From assembly GCA_958430865.1 (NCBI GenBank), contig CAUDNR010002879.1, forward strand, positions 10,368 through 26,344: a DNA stretch of 15,977 nucleotides, given 5' to 3'. Position numbers and translations under genes: made by a program. The stretch is from Entrophospora sp. SA101. Taxonomy: Eukaryota; Glomeromycota; Glomeromycetes; Entrophosporales; Entrophosporaceae. Below are positions 8,058 to 15,977 of the stretch, piece by piece (position 1 is the stretch's first letter; each line of letters starts with the position of its first letter). Below the pieces are notes generated by a model. That model had not been told where the DNA came from. It worked only from the letters and a program-made list of their open reading frames with translations, and did not search any database.

Positions 8058-8482
8058 ATCCATGTAATAAGGGGTGTAAAATTGAATGTCTTCACACCCT
8101 TGTTCGATGCCCTTACTGTGTAGCAACCAAATTTGAGATATAGCTTTATCATATGAACAAAAATTTTAATAAACCGAAAATAATCTGACCCTCAAAGTTA
8201 AATTTGTTTAGCGTATCCAATTGTAAACAAAAGTAGAAATACATGTCCAAATAATTACATTATTATGAATATTTATAGTTTTGTTCACCTAGGTATGTCA
8301 TTTACTTTAAAAATAAATAAATAGATATTGAAAATTTTCTTTTGCACTTTATTCCTACATAAATAACAATGATTAGAATAATTAGATAAGCAATAATATG
8401 TCAATTGCCAAAAAAGGAGAAGAGAAATGTAAGAGACATTTAATACTATTATTAAAATGCATCAACGAATTGTGATTAAAAT
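8058..8482. other. Noncoding stretch, nothing supported
   Basis: AT-rich sequence with only a weak inverted repeat (AAGGGGTGT at 8069-8077 against ACACCCTT at 8093-8100). No gene is seen on either strand. Confidence 0.4.
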
Positions 8483-8540
8483 TAGAGGTTGGAATCGACT
8501 AAAATAGTCGACTAAACTTTTTTTTTGAACAACTAATAGT

Positions 8541-8580
8541 CGACTACTAATACTACTAATACTAATACTAATACTAATAT
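8541..8580. repeat. (ACTAAT)n microsatellite-like tract
   Basis: Several ACTAAT/ACTACTAAT units directly after the second TAGTCGACTA palindrome, probably expanded from the element's subterminal sequence. Confidence 0.6.
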
Positions 8581-8639
8581 TATGCTAATATTATTATTAT
8601 TGTTTGACCAATTACAAGTTTTGTGCTTTACCATTCAAA

Positions 8640-8831
8640 ATGGAAAATTTCTATGCGGAAGAGTATCAATACCATCAACATGATAATGACAACAATAATG
8701 GTGGTGTTGTTGATGATAATTTTACATGTGAACGAATAAACACTTCCGATACAAGGTCCAATAGTTCATTGTCTTCAAGTTCCAATGATTTAAGCGGTGG
8801 TTCCAGAAGACCTTTAAAAAACGAATCGTAA
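8640..8831 (+). CDS. Ser/Asn-rich 63-aa ORF inside the hAT-like element
   Basis: ATG at 8640 to TAA at 8829-8831. The product starts MENFYAEEYQYH, has an Asp/Asn run and ends in a Ser-rich segment with SNDLSGGSRRPLKNES. Low-complexity acidic and serine-rich N-termini of this kind occur before the BED-finger and catalytic domain of hAT transposases, which would be missing here; this fits an internally deleted element but is not proof. Codon content is good and the ORF is not a shadow of another frame. Its 3' half is repeated in the duplicate at 14007-14111. Confidence 0.45.
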   Translation: MENFYAEEYQYHQHDNDNNNGGVVDDNFTCERINTSDTRSNSSLSSSSNDLSGGSRRPLKNES

Positions 8832-9003
8832 CACATAATTTTGTGTGTAAGTACTTTGAAAAAGTGAAAGATTCAAAATGGAAATGAATTCGTAATTTGC
8901 AAATTAAAAAAAAAAAAAAAAAACGAAATATTATTATTAAAAAAAAAAATTTAGTCGATTAATTAGTCGACTAAAATAATCAACTAAAATAATCAACTAA
9001 TAG

Positions 9004-9729
9004 TAGTGAAATACAAAAATATATGGTAATAGGTAAAGAATTATTGCTTTTTTTTTCAAATTTAAAAAATCTATTAATATTAAATACTTATATGGATGGC
9101 ATTTTCATTTTTACATCAAATAAGCATCAAACCTGCCTATCATGCAACTATTGAATAATTGATAAAATATTAATCAAATGTATTTTACAAAACTTGTTTT
9201 CCAAGCTTGCCTAGTATCGGTTAATAAGTTTTAGAGAGATTCACAAAAAAACAGTTTTATAAACCAAGTACAGCTCAAATGATAAAATGTTCACAGCGCA
9301 AAATGCATCCATCGTTAAATACAAAATAAGAAGGCTAGAATTTATGGGTAAATATAAATAAATTATAAATTATACATTGAGTGTGATATTATTTAATATT
9401 AATGTTTATTAATAAATTAAAGTAAGTAAACACGTACAAACGACGATGTCATCACTATCATATTGAAGACAGTAATGTAGTAATATGTTTTTTTCTGTAA
9501 TATTCAATATTTATTTTTGTATCTATTTTTATTAATTATATATATTTAGGAATATTTTATTAGTGAATTTGATTTTATTCATTTAATTATTTATCAAATA
9601 TTGGATCTGATGGTAATGTTTTTTAATATATAAGTTGAAAAAAAAAGTTTTTTTTTTGTTTTTAAAGTTTCATTAATGATTATCATTACTTGAGCAACGC
9701 AATATCTTTATTTATATATATATATTACA
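9004..9729. other. Noncoding AT-rich stretch within the duplication
   Basis: No convincing gene. It contains homopolymer runs, a short (TA)n tract just before 9730 and many stops in all frames. Confidence 0.4.
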
Positions 9730-11260
9730 ATGTCAATTTCTATAATCCACATACCAGATGGTATAATTTTTTAATAGGTATCTTTTTAATTCAATTAGAA
9801 TAGTGAGTTTTGGATTAATTATTACCGCCATAATAAAATCAGCCTTATGGATGGATGTGTTTATGTCTAAGAAAGCTAAAGGTAATAATAATAATTTAGT
9901 GTGTTAAAAGGACTCTCTCGTTAGTAAATGAATATATTTAATATTACAAATCAGTAAATAATTATATATATATATTTTTTTATATAAGCCAAATTTCAAG
10001 TATAAGAATACGCACATAAACATAAATCAGAGCAGAAGGTCATCTCAATTGGTTGAATATTTTATTAATTAATCAAATCAAGGAATTTTAACGTGAGTGG
10101 TTGGTATTTAAATTGCCAATGATCTTTAAGGTCTACGTGATAACAATATGCGATCTTTTATTATGACAAATGATGGAACTTTAGCTTTCGAATGAATTCA
10201 AGATCATCAACTTATCCCAATGATTGGCGGAATTGCAAATTTCTGGATGCAAAATCAGCTACACTCCCCTACCAAAAGTATCCGGACACCTATTTTTATT
10301 AATAACACAAAAATCCGCATAATAAATATACACAAAATTTATATTAATATGCAGCTCAGGTTTTAGTGAATATTTATGCAAAATTTCATAATAATATTAT
10401 ATAAAATGATATTTTAATAAAAAAAATAAGAAGTTTGATTAAAAATTGCAATATTGTTTTTTGTTTTCTTGATTGTTTAAAATTCCACATAATAAAAAAA
10501 AATTTTTTTTTAGGTTTTCATTATTAAGTATGTAATTTTTCATAACTTTGGAGTGCGTAGGTATTTTATAATAAAAGTTAAACAACTTGCAATAAAAACT
10601 GATCTGCGAATTTTTGAATAAATTTTGATTATCACCAAAAATTCTTTTTTTAAATCGGATTTCTTTTTTTTTTATTAAAATATCATTTTATATAATATTA
10701 TTATGAAATTTTGCATGAATATTCTTCAAAACCCGAGCTACATATTGATATAAATTTTATGTATTGTTATTATGTGGATTTTTGTGTTATTAGTAAAAAT
10801 AGGTGTCCGGATACTTTTGGTAGGGGAGTGTACATACACAAATGTTTTTTTATAACTATAAAAATTTAGTTAAAACTATTTTATTAAGAAAATTATTTTC
10901 CTGATGAAACCAATTCAATCATTTGTTCAAGTATTGAATCTGAATTTGAAACTCTGGAAAAAAATTTTTTGAACATTTTACAAACCGCTGACCTTTTCCC
11001 TCCTCAACCAGGATCAAATGGTTATATTTTACAAGTGCTAACAAAGTATGTAAATCTTTTTTTATTTCTATAGAATTGAGAAGCAAATTAAAGGAAAATA
11101 CTAAATTTATATATATTATAATTTTTTTAGAGTAGCTGGTTCTAATAAAAAGTTGTGTATTGGTACAATTAACAAACCAAATGATATTAATTCTTTACTA
11201 TGGTTGGCTCGGTGTAAAGACCTCCTATTGTTGCACCGCGCGCTCAAACTTCAAAAATAG
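9730..11260 (+). pseudogene. Broken multi-exon gene interrupted by a MITE
   Basis: Exon 1 (9730-9760, MSISIIHIPD), exon 2 (9804-9881, with membrane-like SFGLIITAIIKSALWMDVF) and exon 3 (from 10036) join in matching phase 1 across GT...AG introns of 43 and 154 bp. Exon 3 reads EGHLNWLNILLINQIKEF, then TAA at 10089. Downstream, coding-like sequence continues with stops at 10127 (TAA) and 10193 (TGA) and a frame change between. It runs into the MITE at 10262. Removing the MITE and one TA keeps the frame open from 10196 across the junction to a TGA at 10902. A shifted frame (10888-11045, contains LFPPQPGSNGYILQ) then joins in phase 2, over an 85-bp intron (11046-11130), to 11131-11260 (contains SLLWLARCKDLL). 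Family not recognised. The fused 3' end near 11210 may include foreign sequence. Confidence 0.5.
10262..10830. mobile_element. 569-bp foldback MITE, Tc1/mariner type
   Basis: It starts CACTCCCCTACCAAAAG and ends in the exact complement (CTTTTGGTAGGGGAGTG), flanked by TA on both sides (10260-10261 and 10831-10832), as expected for Tc1/mariner-superfamily insertion. The inverted arms are very long, about 170-180 bp each (to about 10441 and from about 10652), with a roughly 210-bp centre. There is no transposase ORF, so it is nonautonomous. It sits inside the broken gene at 9730-11260. Confidence 0.92.
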
Positions 11261-12607
11261 CAATTTCGTGATTCGTTCAAATATCCAATGAAATTTTTTA
11301 CCAATACAGTAGTAATAGTAAAGTACATGTTTTAAAAAAGAATAGAACTCTACAACAAATAATTTTTTGGGGAAAATCTCTATTACATTAAAACTAAAGA
11401 CCTATTATATCAACTAACAGAGCAATTTTTTTAAAGGGTAGGACAAAAAGTGACTTCTATACCTTTAAATTTGCGCAAAATTCAGGAGATCTTCAACTAT
11501 ATATATGTGAAGCAAAAATTTGTTGTAACGCGAATTTAATTATAATTCGTTGAAACAAACTTCATTGAGATAAGGTTTGACTCTACTATTTATTAATCAT
11601 TAATCATTAAACTTATTTTGTTATAAATATTTGTGGCATTATTTATTTTATAATCGTGAGAAAAGATTTGTAATAAAAACAAGAACAGAAAAGATCATCT
11701 TTGCTGATCTACATAATAAAATTTACGCGTTTTTTTTTTATTAAAGTGCCAACTCAATATCGTCACGCTACCATTACACGATCAAGATGATTTTTTTTTC
11801 TTAAGAATCGAAAAGATAATAGTTTGCTAAGATTTCCCCTCATTAATTGATTGAAAAACAATAGTTCTTAAAATATAACGATTTTATCTTAGTATGACGA
11901 TGACATGCATTTGTCTTTTTACGATAACAAAAAAAAATAGAGATTGATTTTTTCTTATCCTTCTTGTAAATAATTAAAAAATTCATATTGATCTCAACTC
12001 AACACGGAAGACAGCAGATGAAACCAAGTTAAAAGACCAGCAAGAAAAAAACAGAAGGCTATCAGGTGTCTCTGGAAGTAGAAAAGTTTTATAAATACAT
12101 TCATTGCAAGTCAATTTTTTACACACATCTCTCGAAAATAGAATATTCCTTCCCCAAAAATTAAATTTAATAAAAGATTGAATTTTTTCAACATCTTCTC
12201 AACTCGATATCAACATGCCGTGTTACTTCTCTCTTCCCTTCTTGATCACATCATGATCAATAGAGACTATATTTATACAACGCAACCATTTTTGTGAAAC
12301 TGCAATTTCCTTTTTATAGATAAAAGACATTAATCATTTAAAAAAATCAACAATAAGCGATTGAATGTTGATTGGATTTATTTTTTTGTTTTCTTACGTT
12401 AAAACCATAATCGCGGATTTTTTTTTTTTTTTTTTTTGTTTAAAAAAGATTTAGTTGATGTTTGTTGACAACAATCAAGTTTTTGATTATTTTTGTTTGG
12501 ATGAAGTCATCTAACCGCATATGATCAAAGTTTCATTTAGTTCAGATTCTTTCTTAAACAAAATAATACAAAATCTTTTTTATTTTGAAAGAATTCATTT
12601 TTACAAA
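11261..12607. other. Mostly noncoding; one short coding-like frame
   Basis: Bases 11210-11600 change in character (CACCGCGCGCTC, later GGGTAGGACAAAAAG) and look like transposon-derived sequence, though no ends could be defined. A plus-strand frame 11978-12094 is open for 38 codons and reads ADETKLKDQQEKNRRL, protein-like but without start or splice signals. A TTGATCA/TGATCAA hairpin lies at 12242-12260 and a T20 run at 12418-12437. Confidence 0.3.
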
Positions 12608-12899
12608 ATGTTATCTATTATATCCTTAGTTGTATTTATCAAGAGTGTAAGCGGAGAGGAAGTCTATACAGGCATTACTCACAATAGTAAGTAATGATAA
12701 TGTTGAGGCCACATTTTAAACATTACTAAAATAAACATCCAGAAAACATTGAAATTAATGGGTATGCATGTCTCAATGTATCAATTCTCACCACAAAACG
12801 GTTCATAAGACCCAAGGCCTAATATTAACATATGCGACTTTTACAGCAGATAAAATCACGTTTGCAATGAGTGGGGCTCTTGGAATTCTTTTTGTTTGA
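12608..12899 (+). CDS. Small spliced gene with signal-peptide-like N-terminus
   Basis: Exon 1 (12608-12686) codes for 26 residues starting MLSIISLVVFIKSVSG, a short hydrophobic core followed by small residues as in a secretion signal (cleavage likely near SVSG/EE). It ends at a consensus donor, GTAAGT (12687). Two acceptors fit in phase. AACATCCAG at 12742 (56-bp intron with ACTAAA branch-like motif) gives exon 12743-12822 and a 52-aa product with NIEINGYACLNVSI and one cysteine. CTTTTACAG at 12846 (160-bp intron, ATTAAC upstream) gives exon 12847-12899 and a 44-aa product ending DKITFAMSGALGILFV. The latter ending faintly resembles the start of a DOMON domain, but is too short to assign. A small secreted protein is the best guess; a decayed larger gene is the alternative. 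Confidence 0.4.
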
Positions 12900-12925
12900 T
12901 TTTAGGCAGCAGTAGATAAGGATAT

Positions 12926-13130
12926 TTATTGTAGCTGAAGATAGAAGGTTGAATTCTTTGCACAGAACGACCTAAAATAAATACCTCTACGTTAGTAGTA
13001 ATAGTAAATATTACATATTTTGATTTCATGCAATGCAGTGCACATTTGTTTATATATAAAAGGCTCACCTTGTCTCCTCATTCGTAAACTTGTTTGAATA
13101 TTTAACTAAATATTCATGAGCTGAAACCAT
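12926..13130 (-). CDS. Possible two-exon small gene, 35 aa
   Basis: On the minus strand, ATG at 13130 gives a 62-bp exon (13069-13130) coding for MVSAHEYLVKYSNKFTNEET, ending at a GTGAGC donor. The 97-bp intron (12972-13068) contains a consensus TACTAAC branch site and ends TTATTTTAG. Exon 2 then reads RSFCAKNSTFYLQLQ to TAA at 12926-12928. The splice signals are good; exon 2 in another frame is open much longer (to 12856), so a frameshift or a different junction is possible. Not recognised. Confidence 0.33.
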
Positions 13131-13201
13131 TGTGAAAATTTTGAAAAACACAAAAGTTTTAAAGATAGATATTTAAGCGATATGCATTATTCTTTAAAAT
13201 A

Positions 13202-13440
13202 ATGCAAGAAATTATGCAAACACATTTTTCTGGACACCCCAATGAAAGTATCTCCCAAGTTATTATTATTTTCCTCAATCATTGGGAGTTGAAACTTTGT
13301 CGACCTCACACCAAGTAAGTATAATCTAGTTTGCCCAAAATTTAGTACTGTTCGACTTTTATGCCCTTATCGTGCTTTTTTCCGGTCAGAGAATAGAGTG
13401 GTGGAGGAACTAGCTTCTTGCCTTGAGGGTAATAGAGTAT
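13202..13440 (+). CDS. Weak coding candidate: 38-aa ORF ending at a splice-donor motif
   Basis: ATG 13202 to TAA 13316-13318 gives a 38-aa, protein-like product (contains THFSGHPNESISQ and NHWELKLCRPHTK). The stop overlaps a perfect donor, GTAAGT at 13315. A frame beginning at TACTG after AAATTTAG (13345) would continue in phase and is open to the TAG ending 13440 (contains NRVVEELASCLEGNRV), but the implied 31-bp intron is shorter than normally spliced. The second part is GC-richer and is also open on the opposite strand (KKLVPPPLYSLTGKKHDKG), so it may be a fragment of a dispersed repeat. Family unknown. Confidence 0.25.
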
Positions 13441-13526
13441 AGATATTATAAATAATTCCTTTCAATCATTAACTTTGTTGGCCATCTTAAACTATTAAAC
13501 GATCCTGAAGTATGAAGTTTTGTATG

Positions 13527-13557
<31 letters not shown>

Positions 13558-14006
13558 CAGAGAAAATGGAAAAAGAAATTTAATAATAAAATATTTTGAA
13601 TCATTAATATATTGAATGAATCTACAAGATTTCAAGATTTATATACATTACAAGAATATCAAGATTAATATACGTCACAATATTATATAATTCACAAGAA
13701 GGTTGTTAATTATTAATTATCATTATTTGTGTAGGAGATTTTAAATAGCCATGAATCTTGGATTGAAATTTTGAGTTACAGAAAAAAGTTGAATAAAATT
13801 GTTGCTATTATATTTATTTTTCATATTCTTGATTTTTATTTTATTAAAGGAAAATTTTAATTTTAACATATATACATAATTATTATAATATTTATATACA
13901 TAATATTTTTTTTTTATGAAATTTATGCTATTTTAAAGTTATCAAACAGCGGCTTTTTTTATTGCCATTGTTGAATATCTTCGATGCGTGAATGATGATG
14001 AACTAG
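13441..14006. other. Noncoding AT-rich stretch
   Basis: No gene. It holds a (TATG)n/(TA)n tract and an imperfect tandem repeat of about 30 bp near 13631-13690 (CAAGATTTATATACATTACA and CAAGATTAATATACGTCACA). The left flank of duplication copy B ends here. Confidence 0.45.
13521..13557. repeat. (TGTATA)n/(TA)n microsatellite
   Basis: TGTATA units grading into a pure TA run. Confidence 0.85.
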
Positions 14007-14111
14007 TGTGAACGAATAAACACTTCCGATACAAGGTCCAATAGTTCATTGTCTTCAAGTTCCAATGATTTAAGCGGTGGTTCCAGAAGACCTTTAAAAA
14101 ACGAATCGTAA
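14007..14111 (+). pseudogene. 3' half of the Ser-rich ORF, duplicated
   Basis: Identical to 8727-8831, ending in the same TAA (14109-14111) but lacking the first 29 codons and the hAT-like left end. Upstream sequence supplies no in-frame start of comparable type. Confidence 0.75.
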
Positions 14112-15009
14112 CACATAATTTTGTGTGTAAGTACTTTGAAAAAGTGAAAGATTCAAAATGGAAATGAATTCGTAATTTGCAAATTAAAAAAAAAAAAAAA
14201 AAAACGAAATATTATTATTAAAAAAAAAAATTTAGTCGATTAATTAGTCGACTAAAATAATCAACTAAAATAATCAACTAATAGTAGTGAAATACAAAAA
14301 TATATGGTAATAGGTAAAGAATTATTGCTTTTTTTTTCAAATTTAAAAAATCTATTAATATTAAATACTTATATGGATGGCATTTTCATTTTTACATCAA
14401 ATAAGCATCAAACCTGCCTATCATGCAACTATTGAATAATTGATAAAATATTAATCAAATGTATTTTACAAAACTTGTTTTCCAAGCTTGCCTAGTATCG
14501 GTTAATAAGTTTTAGAGAGATTCACAAAAAAACAGTTTTATAAACCAAGTACAGCTCAAATGATAAAATGTTCACAGCGCAAAATGCATCCATCGTTAAA
14601 TACAAAATAAGAAGGCTAGAATTTATGGGTAAATATAAATAAATTATAAATTATACATTGAGTGTGATATTATTTAATATTAATGTTTATTAATAAATTA
14701 AAGTAAGTAAACACGTACAAACGACGATGTCATCACTATCATATTGAAGACAGTAATGTAGTAATATGTTTTTTTCTGTAATATTCAATATTTATTTTTG
14801 TATCTATTTTTATTAATTATATATATTTAGGAATATTTTATTAGTGAATTTGATTTTATTCATTTAATTATTTATCAAATATTGGATCTGATGGTAATGT
14901 TTTTTAATATATAAGTTGAAAAAAAAAGTTTTTTTTTGTTTTTAAAGTTTCATTAATGATTATCATTACTTGAGCAACGCAATATCTTTATTTATATATA
15001 TATATTACA

Positions 15010-15541
15010 ATGTCAATTTCTATAATCCACATACCAGATGGTATAATTTTTTAATAGGTATCTTTTTAATTCAATTAGAATAGTGAGTTTTGGATTAATT
15101 ATTACCGCCATAATAAAATCAGCCTTATGGATGGATGTGTTTATGTCTAAGAAAGCTAAAGGTAATAATAATAATTTAGTGTGTTAAAAGGACTCTCTCG
15201 TTAGTAAATGAATATATTTAATATTACAAATCAGTAAATAATTATATATATATATTTTTTTATATAAGCCAAATTTCAAGTATAAGAATACGCACATAAA
15301 CATAAATCAGAGCAGAAGGTCATCTCAATTGGTTGAATATTTTATTAATTAATCAAATCAAGGAATTTTAACGTGAGTGGTTGGTATTTAAATTGCCAAT
15401 GATCTTTAAGGTCTACGTGATAACAATATGCGATCTTTTATTATGACAAATGATGGAACTTTAGCTTTCGAATGAATTCAAGATCATCAACTTATCCCAA
15501 TGATTGGCGGAATTGCAAATTTCTGGATGCAAAATCAGCTA
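15010..15541 (+). pseudogene. 5' part of the broken MITE-interrupted gene, duplicated
   Basis: Same as 9730-10261 at offset 5280, with the same exons (15010-15040, 15084-15161, from 15316) and the same stops (15369, 15407, 15473). The 3' half of the gene is absent: beyond the MITE the sequence differs and an immediate TAA would follow in the restored frame. Confidence 0.6.
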
Positions 15542-15900
15542 CACTCCCCTACCAAAAGTATCCGGACACCTATTTTTATTAATAACACAAAAATCCACAT
15601 AATAAATATACACAAAATTTATATCAATATGTAGCTCAGGTTTTAGTGAATATTTATGCAATAAAAACTGATCTGTGAATTTTTGAATAAATTTTGATTA
15701 TCACCAAAAATTCTTTTTTTAAATCGGATTTCTTTTTTTTTTTTATTAAAATATCATTTATATAATATTATTATGAAATTTTGCATGAATATTCATCAAA
15801 ACCCGAGCTACATATTGATATAAATTTTATGTATAGTTATTATGTGGATTTTTGTGTTATTAGTAAAAATAGGTGTCCGGATACTTTTGTTAGGGGAGTG
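15542..15900. mobile_element. 359-bp internally deleted MITE, same family
   Basis: Same termini as the 10262-10830 element, flanked by TA (15540-15541 and 15901-15902). It lacks 211 bp corresponding to 10377-10587, with a TGCAA microhomology at the junction. Its left arm differs from the other copy at three sites (10317, 10345 and 10352 equivalents), and at each the base matches the complement of the right arm. One terminal mismatch (TTTTGTTAGG) is present near the right end. Confidence 0.92.
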
Positions 15901-15902
15901 TA

Positions 15903-15977
15903 TAACAGGAGGGAACGTCCTATATAAGGAATGGATTTTCACAATTGATTTCAATTTTTTTTATACAGTTTAAAATA
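15903..15977 (+). other. Right flank of copy B, unrelated to copy A flank
   Basis: Starts TAACAGGAGGGAACGTCC, then a TATA-box-like TATATAAGG at 15921-15929. No ORF of note before the window ends. Confidence 0.35.

Larger units (their letters stand above)
8483..9003 (+). mobile_element. Truncated hAT-like element with TAGTCGACTA palindromes
   Basis: It begins TAGAGGTTGGAATCGACT, which resembles hAT-type termini, followed by TAGTCGACTA palindromes at 8505-8514 and 8537-8546 and a T-run. On the other side an A-run is followed by TTAGTCGATTAATTAGTCGA with a TAGTCGACTA at 8964-8973, then ATAATCAACTAA repeats. The two sides are inverted relative to each other (CGACTAAA-T-run against A-run-TTTAGTCG). 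The exact right terminus complementary to the left end is absent and no 8-bp target duplication is found, so the right end is decayed or lost. The ORF at 8640-8831 lies between. The hAT assignment is inference from the end sequence only. Confidence 0.45.
8727..10832. repeat. Large dispersed duplication, copy A (source)
   Basis: Matches 14007-15902 at an offset of 5280-5281. From 8727 to 10316 the only differences seen by eye are one base in an A-run near 8923 (18 versus 19) and one in a T-run near 9657 (10 versus 9). Copy A includes the 3' half of the 8640 ORF, the 5' part of the 9730 gene and the MITE. It looks ancestral because both interrupted genes continue past its borders here but not in copy B. 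Confidence 0.92.
14007..15902. repeat. Large dispersed duplication, copy B (derivative)
   Basis: Near-identical to copy A up to 15596, then diverged within the MITE. The left border at 14007 falls inside the former 8640 ORF; the right border is the outer MITE end plus its TA. Both copies are in direct orientation, separated by 3.2 kb of unrelated sequence. Confidence 0.92.

Noticed and set aside
541..8120. tRNA or small RNA genes in the GC-richer patches
   Set aside because: I looked for the T-loop pattern GTTCGANNC and for cloverleaf pairing and found none; the patches are better explained as repeat fragments.
6923..8143. Many ORFs of 62-82 codons on both strands of the minisatellite
   Set aside because: They repeat with the monomers, occur on both strands and in offset copies with identical translation, and arise because the monomer sequence lacks stops. 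No start context or splice signal supports them.
10262..10830. A transposase gene inside the MITE
   Set aside because: No open frame of useful length is present in the roughly 210-bp centre or in the arms on either strand.
12856..13068. Minus-strand 70-codon ORF
   Set aside because: It runs through an apparent intron with a TACTAAC branch site and covers the second exon of the plus-strand candidate; it is probably a shadow, though its frame is noted as an alternative for exon 2.

Overview
This is an AT-rich eukaryotic (nuclear) window. Short GT...AG introns with phase-compatible junctions, Asn/Gln/Ser-rich proteins, a TA-flanked Tc1/mariner-type foldback element and long noncoding AT stretches suggest a repeat-rich fungal genome. 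My best guess is an arbuscular mycorrhizal fungus such as Rhizophagus; this is inferred from sequence style, without any search. There is no operon structure, tRNA, rRNA or CRISPR array. Most annotation comes from joining exons by hand, because few genes are visible as single long ORFs.

Layout. 1-380: the 3' end of a plus-strand gene with zinc-ribbon-like cysteines, then poly(A) signals. 439-1386: coding-like fragments and a small spliced gene (94 aa). 1387-3467: mostly noncoding, with several inverted repeats, a hairpin element and microsatellites. 3468-4730 (minus): the best gene of the window, a four-exon gene for a 329-aa protein with a coiled coil, a Q19 tract, an acidic linker and one C-terminal RRM RNA-binding domain. 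4731-6900: sparse, with a 69-aa minus ORF and a frameshifted minus-strand gene remnant at 6420-6886.

6925-8057: a minisatellite of about 76-bp monomers built on near-palindromic GGACAC-NN-GTGTCC boxes. It includes two identical 462-bp, six-monomer tandem copies. 8483-9003: an internally deleted transposon-like piece with TAGTCGACTA subterminal palindromes around a 63-aa ORF. 9730-11260: a broken plus-strand gene interrupted by a 569-bp foldback MITE (10262-10830). 11261-13450: mostly noncoding, with a small signal-peptide-like spliced gene at 12608 and some weak exons. 14007-15902: a second, nearly identical copy of 8727-10832 that ends at its own, diverged and internally deleted MITE (15542-15900).

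The parts do not form one pathway. The most informative observation is structural. The 1.59-kb duplication shows no substitution until about 55 bp into the MITE, then diverges and ends at the MITE's outer end. This suggests that a recombination or template-switch event inside a transposon arm created the duplication (or an assembly join there). I found no defence-type or other clearly new molecular system.
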